Shown piece after piece: positions 27,930 to 36,025 of a stretch of 64,000 nt of DNA (position 1 is its first letter; every line of letters begins with the position of its first letter). The notes below the pieces were generated by a model that was not told the DNA's origin, made no database searches, and saw only the letters and a list, made by a program, of their open reading frames with translations. Origin of the DNA: Pseudomonas oryzicola. Lineage in GTDB: Bacteria > Pseudomonadota > Gammaproteobacteria > Pseudomonadales > Pseudomonadaceae. Position numbers and translations under genes: made by a program. The stretch is from contig NZ_JABWRZ020000001.1 in the NCBI RefSeq assembly GCF_014269185.2, positions 3,125,001 through 3,189,000 on the forward strand, given 5' to 3'.

Positions 27930-29291
27930 ATGCAAGCGAGCCAAAAGACGCATGTGCGCTACCTGATCCTGTTCATGCTGTTCCTGGTGACCACGATCAA
28001 CTATGCCGACCGCGCCACCATTGCCATCGCAGGTTCCAGCCTGCAGAAAGACCTCGGCATCGATGCCGTCACCCTGGGTTACATCTTCTCTGCCTTCGGC
28101 TGGGCCTACGTGGCCGGTCAGATTCCCGGCGGCTGGCTGCTCGATCGCTTCGGTTCGAAGAACGTCTATGCCTTCAGCATCTTCACCTGGTCGTTGTTCA
28201 CCCTGCTGCAGGGCTTTGTCGGTGGCCTGCCGGTGGCCTGGGCGGTGGTGACGCTGTTCACCCTGCGCTTCCTGGTCGGTTTTGCCGAAGCCCCGTCGTT
28301 CCCGGGCAATGCCCGCATCGTCGCGGCCTGGTTCCCGACCCAGGAACGCGGCACCGCCTCGGCCATCTTCAACTCGGCGCAATACTTCGCCACGGCCCTG
28401 TTCGCACCGCTGATGGGCTGGATCGTGTTCAGCTTCGGCTGGGAGCACGTGTTCGTCGTCATGGGCGCACTGGGCATCGTGTTCTCCATGGTCTGGCTGA
28501 AGACCATCTACAACCCGCGCCAACACCCGCGCATCAGCCCGGCCGAGCTCGAACATATCGAGCACAATGGCGGCCTGGTGGACATGGACCAGAAGCGCGG
28601 CAGCGACGGCCCGAAATGGGGCTATATCCGGCAACTGCTGACCAGCCGCATGCTGCTGGGGGTGTACCTGGGCCAGTACTGCATCAACGCCATCACCTAC
28701 TTCTTCCTCACCTGGTTCCCGGTGTACCTGGTGCAGGAGCGCGGCATGACCATCCTCAAGGCCGGCTTCATCGCCTCGTTGCCGGCGGTCTGCGGTTTCA
28801 TCGGCGGCGTGCTGGGCGGGGTGATCTCCGACTGGCTGCTGCGCCGCGGCAACTCGCTGACCTTCTCGCGCAAGCTGCCGATCGTCTGCGGGCTGCTGCT
28901 GTCAACCAGCATGGTGTTCTGCAATTACGTCGATACCGAATGGATGGTGGTCGGCTTCATGACCCTGGCGTTCTTCGGCAAAGGCATCGGCGCACTGGGC
29001 TGGGCGGTAGTCGCCGACACTTCGCCCAAGCAGATTGCCGGGCTGTCTGGCGGCCTGTTCAACACCTTCGGCAACATCGCCTCGATCACCACCCCGATCG
29101 TCATCGGCTACATCATCAGCGCCACCGGCTCGTTCAAGTGGGCACTGGTGTATGTGGGCGCCAATGCCCTGGTGGCGGTATTCAGCTACCTGGTCATCGT
29201 CGGCCCGATCAAGCGCATCGAGCTGCGCGAAACCCCAAAGCCTGACGCCGGGCCAGCCGCCAGCGGCAAACTGGCCAGCTCGCACCATTGA
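27930..29291 (+). CDS. MFS glucarate/galactarate transporter (GudP/GarP family)
   Basis: A 453-aa twelve-helix permease of the anion:cation symporter branch of MFS. The first-helix segment LFMLFLVTTINYADRATIAIAG and the loop motif GWLLDRFGSKNVY are hallmarks of the GudP/GarP/phthalate group. The C-terminal 25 residues are hydrophilic and cytoplasmic. Lying between kdgD and garD, it most probably imports galactarate and/or glucarate with protons. Confidence 0.92.
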   Translation: MQASQKTHVRYLILFMLFLVTTINYADRATIAIAGSSLQKDLGIDAVTLGYIFSAFGWAYVAGQIPGGWLLDRFGSKNVYAFSIFTWSLFTLLQGFVGGLPVAWAVVTLFTLRFLVGFAEAPSFPGNARIVAAWFPTQERGTASAIFNSAQYFATALFAPLMGWIVFSFGWEHVFVVMGALGIVFSMVWLKTIYNPRQHPRISPAELEHIEHNGGLVDMDQKRGSDGPKWGYIRQLLTSRMLLGVYLGQYCINAITYFFLTWFPVYLVQERGMTILKAGFIASLPAVCGFIGGVLGGVISDWLLRRGNSLTFSRKLPIVCGLLLSTSMVFCNYVDTEWMVVGFMTLAFFGKGIGALGWAVVADTSPKQIAGLSGGLFNTFGNIASITTPIVIGYIISATGSFKWALVYVGANALVAVFSYLVIVGPIKRIELRETPKPDAGPAASGKLASSHH

Positions 29292-29370
29292 CCGAGCACG
29301 CCTGCGTCGACCCTCCCCCGGCGCAGGCGGATGTACAAAAGCCTGAGAACCTCACAAACAGGGCCCGAAC

Positions 29371-30924
29371 ATGCAGTTGATCGAACATTCCGACTCGCCC
29401 CGCTACGTCCGCCTGCACGCTGACGACAACGTCGTGGTGGTGGTCAATGCCGGCGGCCTGGGCGAAGGCGCCCGCTTCGCCGACGGCCTGACCCTGGTCG
29501 AAGGCGTGCCACAAAGCCACAAGGTGGCCAGCGTGGCCATTGCCAAGGGCGAGCCCGTACGCCGCTATGGGCAGATCATCGGCTACGCACTGGAAGACCT
29601 GCGCCAGGGCAGCTGGGTGCAGGAAAGCCAGCTGGCCATGCCGGCGGCCCCGGCGCTGGACAGCCTGCCGCGCTGCGATGCTGTCCCGCAGCCGCTGCCG
29701 CCGCTCGAAGGCTTCAGCTTCGAAGGCTACCGCAATGCCGACGGCAGCGTCGGCACCCGCAACATACTTGGTATCACCACCACCGTGCAGTGCGTGGCCG
29801 GGGTACTGGAGCACGCCGTCAAGCGCATTCGCAGCGAGCTGCTGCCCAGCTACCCGAATGTCGATGATGTGGTGGCCATCACCCACAGCTACGGCTGCGG
29901 CGTGGCGATCAATGCGCGCGATGCCTACATCCCGATCCGCACGGTGCGCAACCTGGCGCGCAACCCCAACCTCGGCGGCGAGGCCCTGGTCATCAGCCTG
30001 GGTTGCGAAAAGCTGCAGGCCGACCAGGTGATGCACGCCGACGACCCTTCGGTGGACCTCAGCGATCCGTGGCTGTACCGCCTGCAGGACGCCAGCCTGG
30101 GCTTTGTGGAGATGATCGAGCAGATCATGCAACTGGCCGAAAGCCGCCTGAAGAAACTCGACCAGCGCCGCCGCGAGAGCGTACCGGCCAGCGAACTGAT
30201 CCTGGGCATGCAGTGCGGGGGCAGCGATGCCTTTTCCGGCATTACCGCCAACCCGGCGCTGGGCTATGCTGCCGACCTGCTGGTTCGTGCCGGTGCCACC
30301 GTGCTGTTCTCGGAGGTGACCGAAGTGCGCGATGCGATCTACATGCTGACGTCGCGCGCGCAAGACCAGGAGGTGGCCGATGCGCTGGTCCATGAGATGG
30401 ACTGGTACGACCGTTACCTGCAACAGGGCGCCGCCGACCGCAGCGCCAATACCACACCGGGCAACAAGAAAGGCGGCCTGTCGAACATCGTCGAGAAGGC
30501 CTTGGGCTCGATCGTCAAGTCCGGCAGCGGCGCCATTCAGGGTGTGCTTGGCCCGGGCGAACGGGTCAAGCACAAAGGCCTGATTTTCTGCGCCACCCCG
30601 GCCAGCGACTTTGTCTGCGGCACCTTGCAGCTGGCCGCTGGCATGAACCTGCACGTGTTCACCACTGGCCGCGGCACCCCCTATGGCCTGGCCATGGCGC
30701 CGGTGGTCAAGGTCTGCACCCGCAGCGAGCTGGCCCAGCGCTGGCCCGACCTGATCGACATCGATGCCGGGCGCATCGCCAGCGGCTGCGCGACCATCGA
30801 AGAGCTGGGCTGGGAGCTGTTCCACTACTACCTGGACGTGGCCAGCGGCCGCAAGCGGACCTGGGCCGAGCAGCACCGCCTGCATAACGACATCACCCTG
30901 TTCAACCCGGCGCCGATTACCTGA
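29371..30924 (+). CDS. garD: Galactarate dehydratase
   Basis: A 517-aa enzyme of the UxaA/GarD family. It dehydrates galactarate (mucic acid) to 5-keto-4-deoxyglucarate, the KdgD substrate. A SAF-type N-terminal domain (about residues 12-90) is followed by a catalytic part with [34 protein letters not shown] and [16 protein letters not shown]; the conserved Cys and His residues are the iron ligands proposed for this family. It lies in operon order behind kdgD and the transporter. No glucarate dehydratase gene is in the window. Confidence 0.93.
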   Translation: MQLIEHSDSPRYVRLHADDNVVVVVNAGGLGEGARFADGLTLVEGVPQSHKVASVAIAKGEPVRRYGQIIGYALEDLRQGSWVQESQLAMPAAPALDSLPRCDAVPQPLPPLEGFSFEGYRNADGSVGTRNILGITTTVQCVAGVLEHAVKRIRSELLPSYPNVDDVVAITHSYGCGVAINARDAYIPIRTVRNLARNPNLGGEALVISLGCEKLQADQVMHADDPSVDLSDPWLYRLQDASLGFVEMIEQIMQLAESRLKKLDQRRRESVPASELILGMQCGGSDAFSGITANPALGYAADLLVRAGATVLFSEVTEVRDAIYMLTSRAQDQEVADALVHEMDWYDRYLQQGAADRSANTTPGNKKGGLSNIVEKALGSIVKSGSGAIQGVLGPGERVKHKGLIFCATPASDFVCGTLQLAAGMNLHVFTTGRGTPYGLAMAPVVKVCTRSELAQRWPDLIDIDAGRIASGCATIEELGWELFHYYLDVASGRKRTWAEQHRLHNDITLFNPAPIT

Positions 30925-30961
30925 TGGCCCGAGGTTGCTCGGAAGTCCGCTATTTCACCAT

Positions 30962-31053
30962 CCCTGTAGGAGCGGGTTCACCCGCGATCACCGGCGCAGC
31001 CGGTGCCTTCCACCGCGTTGGGTTGTTCGCGGGATAAACCCGCTCCAACAGGG
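30962..31053. repeat. Inverted REP pair with internal hairpin between garD and KGSA dehydrogenase
   Basis: Arms at 30962-30987 and 31027-31053 are inverted near-copies with a GTAGGAGCGGGTT/AACCCGCTCC core. A further perfect 7-bp hairpin (30989-30995 with 30999-31005) sits between them. The unit occupies most of the 182-bp space inside the operon. Confidence 0.75.
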
Positions 31054-31106
31054 CTGCGCCCCCCAAATGAGTTCCACTTTTCCCCTCAAGCCCACAGGAG
31101 CACCCC

Positions 31107-32687
31107 ATGCCTGAAATCCTCGGCCACAACTTCATCGCCGGCCAGCGCAGCGCCGCGGGCCAACAGCGCCTGCAGGGCCTGGACGCCAGCACTGGCGAGG
31201 CGCTGCCATACAATTTCTTCCAGGCTACCGAAGGCGAAGTGGACCAGGCTGCCAAGGCCGCTGCTGCGGCCTTCGCCGAATTCCGCCAGTTGGCCCCGGC
31301 GCGGCGCGCCGAATTTCTCGACGCCATTGCCGCCGAACTGGATGAGCTGGACGACGCCTTCATCGCCATCGTCTGCCGCGAAACCGCTCTTCCCACCGCG
31401 CGTATCCAAGGCGAGCGCGGCCGTACCAGCGGCCAGATGCGCCTGTTCGCCCAGGTATTGCGCCGAGGCGATTTCCTTGGTGCGCGCATCGACCTCGCCC
31501 TGCCCGATCGCCAGCCGTTGCCACGCGTCGACCTGCGCCAGATGCGCATCGGCGTCGGCCCGGTTGCGGTATTCGGCGCCAGCAACTTCCCGCTGGCCTT
31601 CTCTACCGCCGGGGGCGACACCGCCGCCGCCCTGGCTGCCGGTTGCCCGGTGGTGTTCAAGGCCCACAGCGGCCACATGGCCACGGCCGACCTGGTGGCC
31701 TGCGCCATCCAGCGCGCCGCCGAGCGCACCGGGATGCCCAAGGGGGTATTCAACATGGTCTTCGGTGGCGGCGTCGGCGAGTGGCTGGTCAAGCACCCGG
31801 CCATCCAGGCGGTTGGCTTCACCGGCTCGCTGAAAGGCGGTGACGCCCTGTGCCGCATGGCCGCCGAACGCCCGCAGCCAATCCCGGTGTTCGCCGAGAT
31901 GTCCAGTATCAACCCGGTGATCATCCTGCCAGGCGCCTTGGCCAAACGTGGTGATTCGATTGCCCGCGAACTGACGGGTTCGGTGTGCCTCGGCGCTGGC
32001 CAATTCTGCACCAACCCGGGCCTGGTGATCGGCCTGCAGTCACCGCAGTACAGCCAGTTGCTGGCCGATCTTGGCCAGCAACTGGCTCAACAAGCCGGCC
32101 AGACCATGCTCAACGCCGCGGGTTTGCGCAGCTACGTGGGTGGCCTGGAGCATTTGCAGGCCCACGCCGGTATCCAGCACCTGGCCGGCCAGGCGCAGGC
32201 AGGCAGCCAGGCCCGTGCGCAACTGTTCAAGGCCGATGCCCGTTTGCTGATCGAATCCGACCCGTTGCTGCAGGAAGAAGTGTTCGGCCCCACCACCGTG
32301 GCCGTCGAAGTGCAGGACAACGCACAATTGCGCAGCGCCTTGCTCGGCCTGCGTGGGCAACTGACCGCAACGCTGATCGGCGAACCCGAGGACTTCGAGG
32401 CCTTTGCCTGGCTGGTGCCGCTGCTGGAAGAAAAGGTCGGGCGGATCTTGGTGAACGGCTACCCGACCGGTGTCGAGGTATGTGAGGCAATGGTGCATGG
32501 CGGGCCGTACCCGGCAACCTCGGATGCCCGCGGCACCTCGGTCGGCACCCTGGCCATCGACCGCTTCCTGCGCCCGGTGTGCTACCAGAACTACCCGCAG
32601 GCCCTGTTGCCCGAAGCACTGCGCGATGACAACCCGCTGGGGCTGCGTCGGCTGGTGAATGGCCACTGGCGTGAAGGGCCGATCTGA
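31107..32687 (+). CDS. 2,5-dioxovalerate (alpha-ketoglutarate semialdehyde) dehydrogenase, NADP-dependent
   Basis: A 526-aa aldehyde dehydrogenase that oxidises alpha-ketoglutarate semialdehyde, the KdgD product, to 2-oxoglutarate, closing the route to the TCA cycle. The catalytic cysteine is Cys301 in GAGQFCTNPG and the general base is Glu264 in FAEMSSINP. The cofactor region GASNFPLAFSTAGGDTAAALAAGCPVVFKAHSGH is clear, and the Lys/His there suits NADP. Length and motifs match the type III KGSADH. It is the last gene of the operon and is followed by a bidirectional terminator. Confidence 0.94.
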   Translation: MPEILGHNFIAGQRSAAGQQRLQGLDASTGEALPYNFFQATEGEVDQAAKAAAAAFAEFRQLAPARRAEFLDAIAAELDELDDAFIAIVCRETALPTARIQGERGRTSGQMRLFAQVLRRGDFLGARIDLALPDRQPLPRVDLRQMRIGVGPVAVFGASNFPLAFSTAGGDTAAALAAGCPVVFKAHSGHMATADLVACAIQRAAERTGMPKGVFNMVFGGGVGEWLVKHPAIQAVGFTGSLKGGDALCRMAAERPQPIPVFAEMSSINPVIILPGALAKRGDSIARELTGSVCLGAGQFCTNPGLVIGLQSPQYSQLLADLGQQLAQQAGQTMLNAAGLRSYVGGLEHLQAHAGIQHLAGQAQAGSQARAQLFKADARLLIESDPLLQEEVFGPTTVAVEVQDNAQLRSALLGLRGQLTATLIGEPEDFEAFAWLVPLLEEKVGRILVNGYPTGVEVCEAMVHGGPYPATSDARGTSVGTLAIDRFLRPVCYQNYPQALLPEALRDDNPLGLRRLVNGHWREGPI

Positions 32688-32705
32688 CCGGTTGCTTGAA
32701 ACAAC

Positions 32706-32730
32706 AAAGCCCCGCGCATGGCGGGGCTTT
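32706..32730. terminator. Bidirectional rho-independent terminator
   Basis: A 10-bp perfect stem with a 5-base loop (32706-32715 with 32721-32730) has a T-rich tail on the plus strand and flanking A residues that serve the minus strand. It sits between the convergent KGSA dehydrogenase and GntR regulator genes. Confidence 0.88.
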
Positions 32731-32776
32731 TCCTTCGGCGTGCCGGCGACCATGCCGGCGCTGCCAGCCAAGGGGT

Positions 32777-33541
32777 TCAGGCCCCCTGTGCCTCGGCCTC
32801 GGCATGGGCCTGGCGCAAACGCTCGCGGCTATTGCTCAGGTGCATGCGCATGGCCATCTTGGCCCCTTCGCTGTCACTGCGGGCGATGGCTTCGTAGATC
32901 GCCTCGTGCTCATGCATCAGCCGGCTCATGTAATGCGCCTGGTCATCATGCGCCAGCCGCGCCGAATTCAGCCGGGTACGCGGAATGATGCTGGTACCCA
33001 GGTGGTTGATGATGTCGGCGAAGTAGTGGTTGCCGCTGGCCTGGGCGATGCGCAGGTGAAACTGGAAGTCGGCAGACACTGCGTCGCTGGCATGGGCTGC
33101 CCCTTCGTTGATTTCATCCAGCGCCGCACGCATGCCGGCCAGCTGTTCATCGCTGCGGCGCTGCGCTGCCAGGCCTGCCGACTCGATTTCCAGGGCGATG
33201 CGCAATTCCAGCACCGCCAGCACTTCGCGCAATGTGACGACAGTCGCCGGGTCGATGCGCAAGCCACCGGTGGCCGGCGCATCCAGGACAAAGGTACCGA
33301 TACCGTGACGGGTCTCGACCTGCCCGGCGGCCTGCAGCCGCGAGATCGCCTCCCGCACTACGGTGCGGCTGACGCCCTCTTCGGCCATGATCTGCGATTC
33401 GGTCGGCAGCTTGTCGCCGCGCTTGAGCTGGCCGCTGCGAATCCGCTCGGTCAGCACCGTGACCAGTTCCTGCGCCAGGCTGCGCGGCTTGCGCCGGGTC
33501 CTTGGCTGTACCTGCTGCTCTGTCATTACGCTGTATTTCAC
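32777..33541 (-). CDS. GntR/FadR-subfamily transcriptional regulator of galactarate/glucarate genes
   Basis: A 254-aa regulator with an N-terminal winged helix-turn-helix (residues about 16-82; LPTESQIMAEEGVSRTVVREAISRLQ) and a C-terminal FCD ligand-binding domain, whose Asp/His metal ligands are partly visible (HLRIAQASGNHYFADII, HYMSRLMHEHEAIYEAI). It faces the sugar-acid operon. Its own promoter contains the TTGTACGAT half of the palindrome in front of kdgD, so autoregulation and repression of the operon are likely. The inducer is unknown, probably galactarate, glucarate or ketodeoxyglucarate. Confidence 0.92.
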   Translation of the reverse strand: MKYSVMTEQQVQPRTRRKPRSLAQELVTVLTERIRSGQLKRGDKLPTESQIMAEEGVSRTVVREAISRLQAAGQVETRHGIGTFVLDAPATGGLRIDPATVVTLREVLAVLELRIALEIESAGLAAQRRSDEQLAGMRAALDEINEGAAHASDAVSADFQFHLRIAQASGNHYFADIINHLGTSIIPRTRLNSARLAHDDQAHYMSRLMHEHEAIYEAIARSDSEGAKMAMRMHLSNSRERLRQAHAEAEAQGA

Positions 33542-33573
33542 CTAGAAAGACAGCCGTCATCATAGCGCAAGCA

Positions 33574-33583
33574 GTTGTACGAT
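33574..33583. promoter_or_regulatory. Operator half-site before the GntR regulator
   Basis: GTTGTACGAT repeats the right half of the perfect palindrome at 26836-26854. The left half is not conserved (2 of 9 positions). It lies 33 bases upstream of the regulator start, in keeping with weak autoregulation. Confidence 0.6.
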
Positions 33584-33721
33584 CACATACATACGGTGCG
33601 GTATTTCTCGGCCCCGCCGCCGGTCGCGACACGGCGTTTCTCACTGACGGCAAATTGCTGGCCCCCGGCTTCCTGAAGCGAAGGCAAACTCCCTGTTCCG
33701 TCAGACGTTTAGGACAGCAAC

Positions 33722-34051
33722 ATGCGCGTAATTCTAGCAACGATGGCCGGCTGCCTGCTGGCTACGCTCGCTTTCGGCGCCCAGGCACAGGCGTTGAGCC
33801 AGAACGATCGCCACACCTGCGACTGGGGCGCGCAGATCGCCGCCGAGGCCCAGCAGGCCAAGCTTTCCGGGGTAACGCTGTATGCCACCCGCAAGAAGCT
33901 ACAGGTACGCAAATTCGCCAAACCGTGGATGCGCATGACCGCTTTCGGTATTACCGAGCAAACCTATAACAGCCGTTCACGGCTCAAACCTGCGGCCATC
34001 AGGCAGACTTACTACGAGCAATGCGTACAGCACGCCGTTGCAAGACGTTAA
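33722..34051 (+). CDS. Small exported protein of unknown function
   Basis: A 109-aa protein with a typical signal peptide (about residues 1-23, cleavage after AQA). The mature part is basic and mostly helical with two cysteines, Cys33 and Cys102, that could form one disulfide. The segment RKFAKPWMRMTAFGITEQTYNSRSRLKPAAIRQTYYEQC suggests a compact domain. I recognise no family. The gene stands alone, divergent from the GntR regulator, and is followed by a structured AT-rich intergenic region. Periplasmic location is inferred. Confidence 0.75.
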   Translation: MRVILATMAGCLLATLAFGAQAQALSQNDRHTCDWGAQIAAEAQQAKLSGVTLYATRKKLQVRKFAKPWMRMTAFGITEQTYNSRSRLKPAAIRQTYYEQCVQHAVARR

Positions 34052-34424
34052 ACATTATTTATCAATGACTTACAGCTAAAATTTGATGTCATTTAGTAGC
34101 ATGCTACACCAGGAAGATGCCTGCTACCACGTCCAGCGGCCACTTGGACGCTCGCACCAAGCGCCCAAGTGGCCAGGTTCTCCCGCCAACCAGCCACTTC
34201 CCCCATCCAGATTTCCTCAGTCAATACTCAGGAAGTGTTTGTAACTTATTGATAATAAACACTTATGTCCCGATGGTATCGATTGCCTTTACGGGTGAAA
34301 CACACTGCATCGGCGGGTACGTCACCACGTAAAGACAGCGAGACGCAGCGGCCTCGCTTCAGCTGGTATTTGTTAAGCTGATCGCAACCGTCGTACCAGA
34401 TCGCCGATCACATGGAGGTGAAAC
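34052..34424. other. AT-rich intergenic region with two inverted repeats
   Basis: No credible gene is present. A 14-bp stem with one mismatch (34138-34151 with 34161-34174) may terminate the small exported gene. Further on, an AT-rich 8-bp inverted repeat (34233-34240 with 34257-34264) surrounds a TTATTGATAAT stretch that could be promoter or regulator DNA. A 71-codon open frame at 34117-34332 spans both repeats and looks accidental. Confidence 0.5.
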
Positions 34425-35216
34425 ATGTTGCAGGAGCAACGCAAGACCCTGATCGACCTTGGCCAGTTGCCGACCCGCAACCTGGCTGAATGCCTGGCGG
34501 TAGACCAGGCGGCCCTCGCCCACGCCCTGGCCGGCCAGCTTCCCGAGGCACTGCTGGAGCAGTTGACTGCCAGCGCCGAACTGGCCCACGCACTGGGCCT
34601 GTCGAAAAAGGTGGCAGCCATTGGCCTGGCGTTGGGCCAATGGCTGGATCAGGCTCCCGCCCCCCTGCGCCAACAGGCGTTCGAGCAATGCTGCACACAC
34701 CCGTCGGATACCGTGCGCAGCTGGGCGGCATTTGCCCAGGCGCACCTGTCCCGCTCGCTGCCTCTGGAAGAGGCCCTGCAGGCACAGTTGCGCTTCGCTC
34801 GTGATGAACACTTTGGTGTACGCGAGTGGGCCTGGATTGCCCTGCGGCCGCGCCTGGCGCAGAACCTTGACGCCGCTTTGCTCCTGCTCGGCCGCCATGT
34901 TGGCGATGCCGACCCGCTGGTGCGGCGGTTTTGCATCGAGATCCTGCGCCCCCGCGGGGTCTGGTGCGAACACATTGCCGCACTCAAGCAACAGCCGGAG
35001 GTGGCCGAGCCGATGCTGGTGCCACTGCTGGCCGAACCCGAGAAGTATGCCCAGGACTCGGTCGCCAACTGGCTCAACGATGCCAGCAAGACCCGCCCTG
35101 ACTGGGTGCTACGGCTGTTTCATCAACACCCTCCCGCCTGCAAGGCCTCGCGGCGGATACAGGCCCGGGCCAGCCGAAGCCTGACCCCGGCAGCAGCCGA
35201 GGTCGGCGCTGGTTGA
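34425..35216 (+). CDS. HEAT-repeat DNA alkylation repair protein (AlkC/AlkD-like)
   Basis: A 263-aa all-helical protein whose repeated helical pairs (for example DTVRSWAAFAQAHLS, DEHFGVREWAWIALRPRL, DADPLVRRFCIEILRPRG) form a HEAT-like solenoid. The segment EKYAQDSVANWLNDASKTRPDWVLRLF is characteristic of the AlkC/AlkD superfamily, which flips or excises N3/N7-alkylated purines. The short N-terminal part and absence of an extra Ig-like domain leave open whether it is a true glycosylase. An AGGTG ribosome site precedes the ATG. It converges on the next gene with a 2-base gap. Confidence 0.8.
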   Translation: MLQEQRKTLIDLGQLPTRNLAECLAVDQAALAHALAGQLPEALLEQLTASAELAHALGLSKKVAAIGLALGQWLDQAPAPLRQQAFEQCCTHPSDTVRSWAAFAQAHLSRSLPLEEALQAQLRFARDEHFGVREWAWIALRPRLAQNLDAALLLLGRHVGDADPLVRRFCIEILRPRGVWCEHIAALKQQPEVAEPMLVPLLAEPEKYAQDSVANWLNDASKTRPDWVLRLFHQHPPACKASRRIQARASRSLTPAAAEVGAG

Positions 35217-35218
35217 GA

Positions 35219-35800
35219 TCAGCGTGAGGTTTCGACGCGCAGCACTTCGGTGTAGATCGCGTCGACGGTCTGCCCGACCTCGAGGTTCTTCATGCGTGCC
35301 TGCAGGTCCGGGTTCTCGACCTTGATCACCTGCAGCTTGCCTTCCGGTGGCAGCAAGCTGACCTCATGCTTATCGAGGTCGATCTTCTTGATCTGCGAGG
35401 TGACCTTGACCTGGCGGAATGCCTCGCCACCAGGGTTGGGGTTGTCCGCCGTGGCGCGGATGGTACCGGACTCGTCAGTCGCCTTTGGCGCCCCGCCTAC
35501 TTCGGGATTCAACACATAGGCCACCGCGCGGGTGACATAGATGTCGACCTGGTCACCCACCTTGAGGTTGTGCAGTGCCTTGGCCTTTTCCGTGAGCTGG
35601 AAGGTCACATCCTTCTTCGCATCGGGACCTTTCACCGTGACCTGGCGCTTGCCCAGGTCGATGGCCGTGACTTGTGTGGTGACGTGGCTTTCCAGCGCCT
35701 CGCTGCCGATGGGAATACCGGCAGCCTGCACCGTGAAACTGGCAGCGCAGGCCAGCGTGGCAAGAGCGACAGCACGAGCGATGGAGCGAATTGGATTCAT
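35219..35800 (-). CDS. Periplasmic protein with internal duplication, function unknown
   Basis: A 193-aa protein with a signal peptide (about residues 1-26, cleavage VQA-AGIP). The mature protein has two similar beta-rich units, about residues 38-95 and 128-190. Both read VTxQ-x-IDL-K--V-, followed by a KGP/LPPEGK turn, a hydrophobic strand and a closing LKVGDQVDIYVTRAV / LEVGQTVDAIYTEVL. This resembles OB-like or DUF-type periplasmic repeats, but I cannot name the family. It is convergent with the alkylation-repair gene and divergent from the TonB receptor. Confidence 0.78.
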   Translation of the reverse strand: MNPIRSIARAVALATLACAASFTVQAAGIPIGSEALESHVTTQVTAIDLGKRQVTVKGPDAKKDVTFQLTEKAKALHNLKVGDQVDIYVTRAVAYVLNPEVGGAPKATDESGTIRATADNPNPGGEAFRQVKVTSQIKKIDLDKHEVSLLPPEGKLQVIKVENPDLQARMKNLEVGQTVDAIYTEVLRVETSR

Positions 35801-35963
35801 AGGCCTGCTTCCCTGTAATCAAGACCGGACGATTGCGCGTGATGCTCACGCGCTGACAAGCATAGCCGTTCCCGGTTGGCTTGCCGGGCCAGCCCCTGGC
35901 GACAGGTTCAGCCCGCGTGCAACCAGGCAGGCCGCCGCAATAGCAAATGCGAATTCTTTACAC

Positions 35964-35995
35964 TTGCTTTACATTTGAGAATCGTTAGTATTCGC
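35964..35995 (+). promoter_or_regulatory. Fur box overlapping the TonB receptor promoter
   Basis: The 19 bases at 35977-35995 match the Fur consensus at about 11 positions, with GAGAAT and the closing TATTCGC prominent. They overlap a possible promoter with TTGCTT (35964-35969), a 16-base spacer and TAGTAT (35986-35991). A site over the -10 box would give iron repression. It is inferred from sequence only. Confidence 0.6.
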
Positions 35996-36025
35996 AACCT
36001 CGAATACAACAACGAGTCACCTGTA

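Noticed and set aside
26646..28634. 662-codon open frame on the minus strand
   Set aside because: It runs antisense to kdgD and the MFS gene, starts inside the MFS gene and ends in the inverted repeat; there is no recognisable domain.
34117..34332. 71-codon frame in the AT-rich intergenic region
   Set aside because: It crosses two inverted repeats, has no ribosome site and resembles no protein family.
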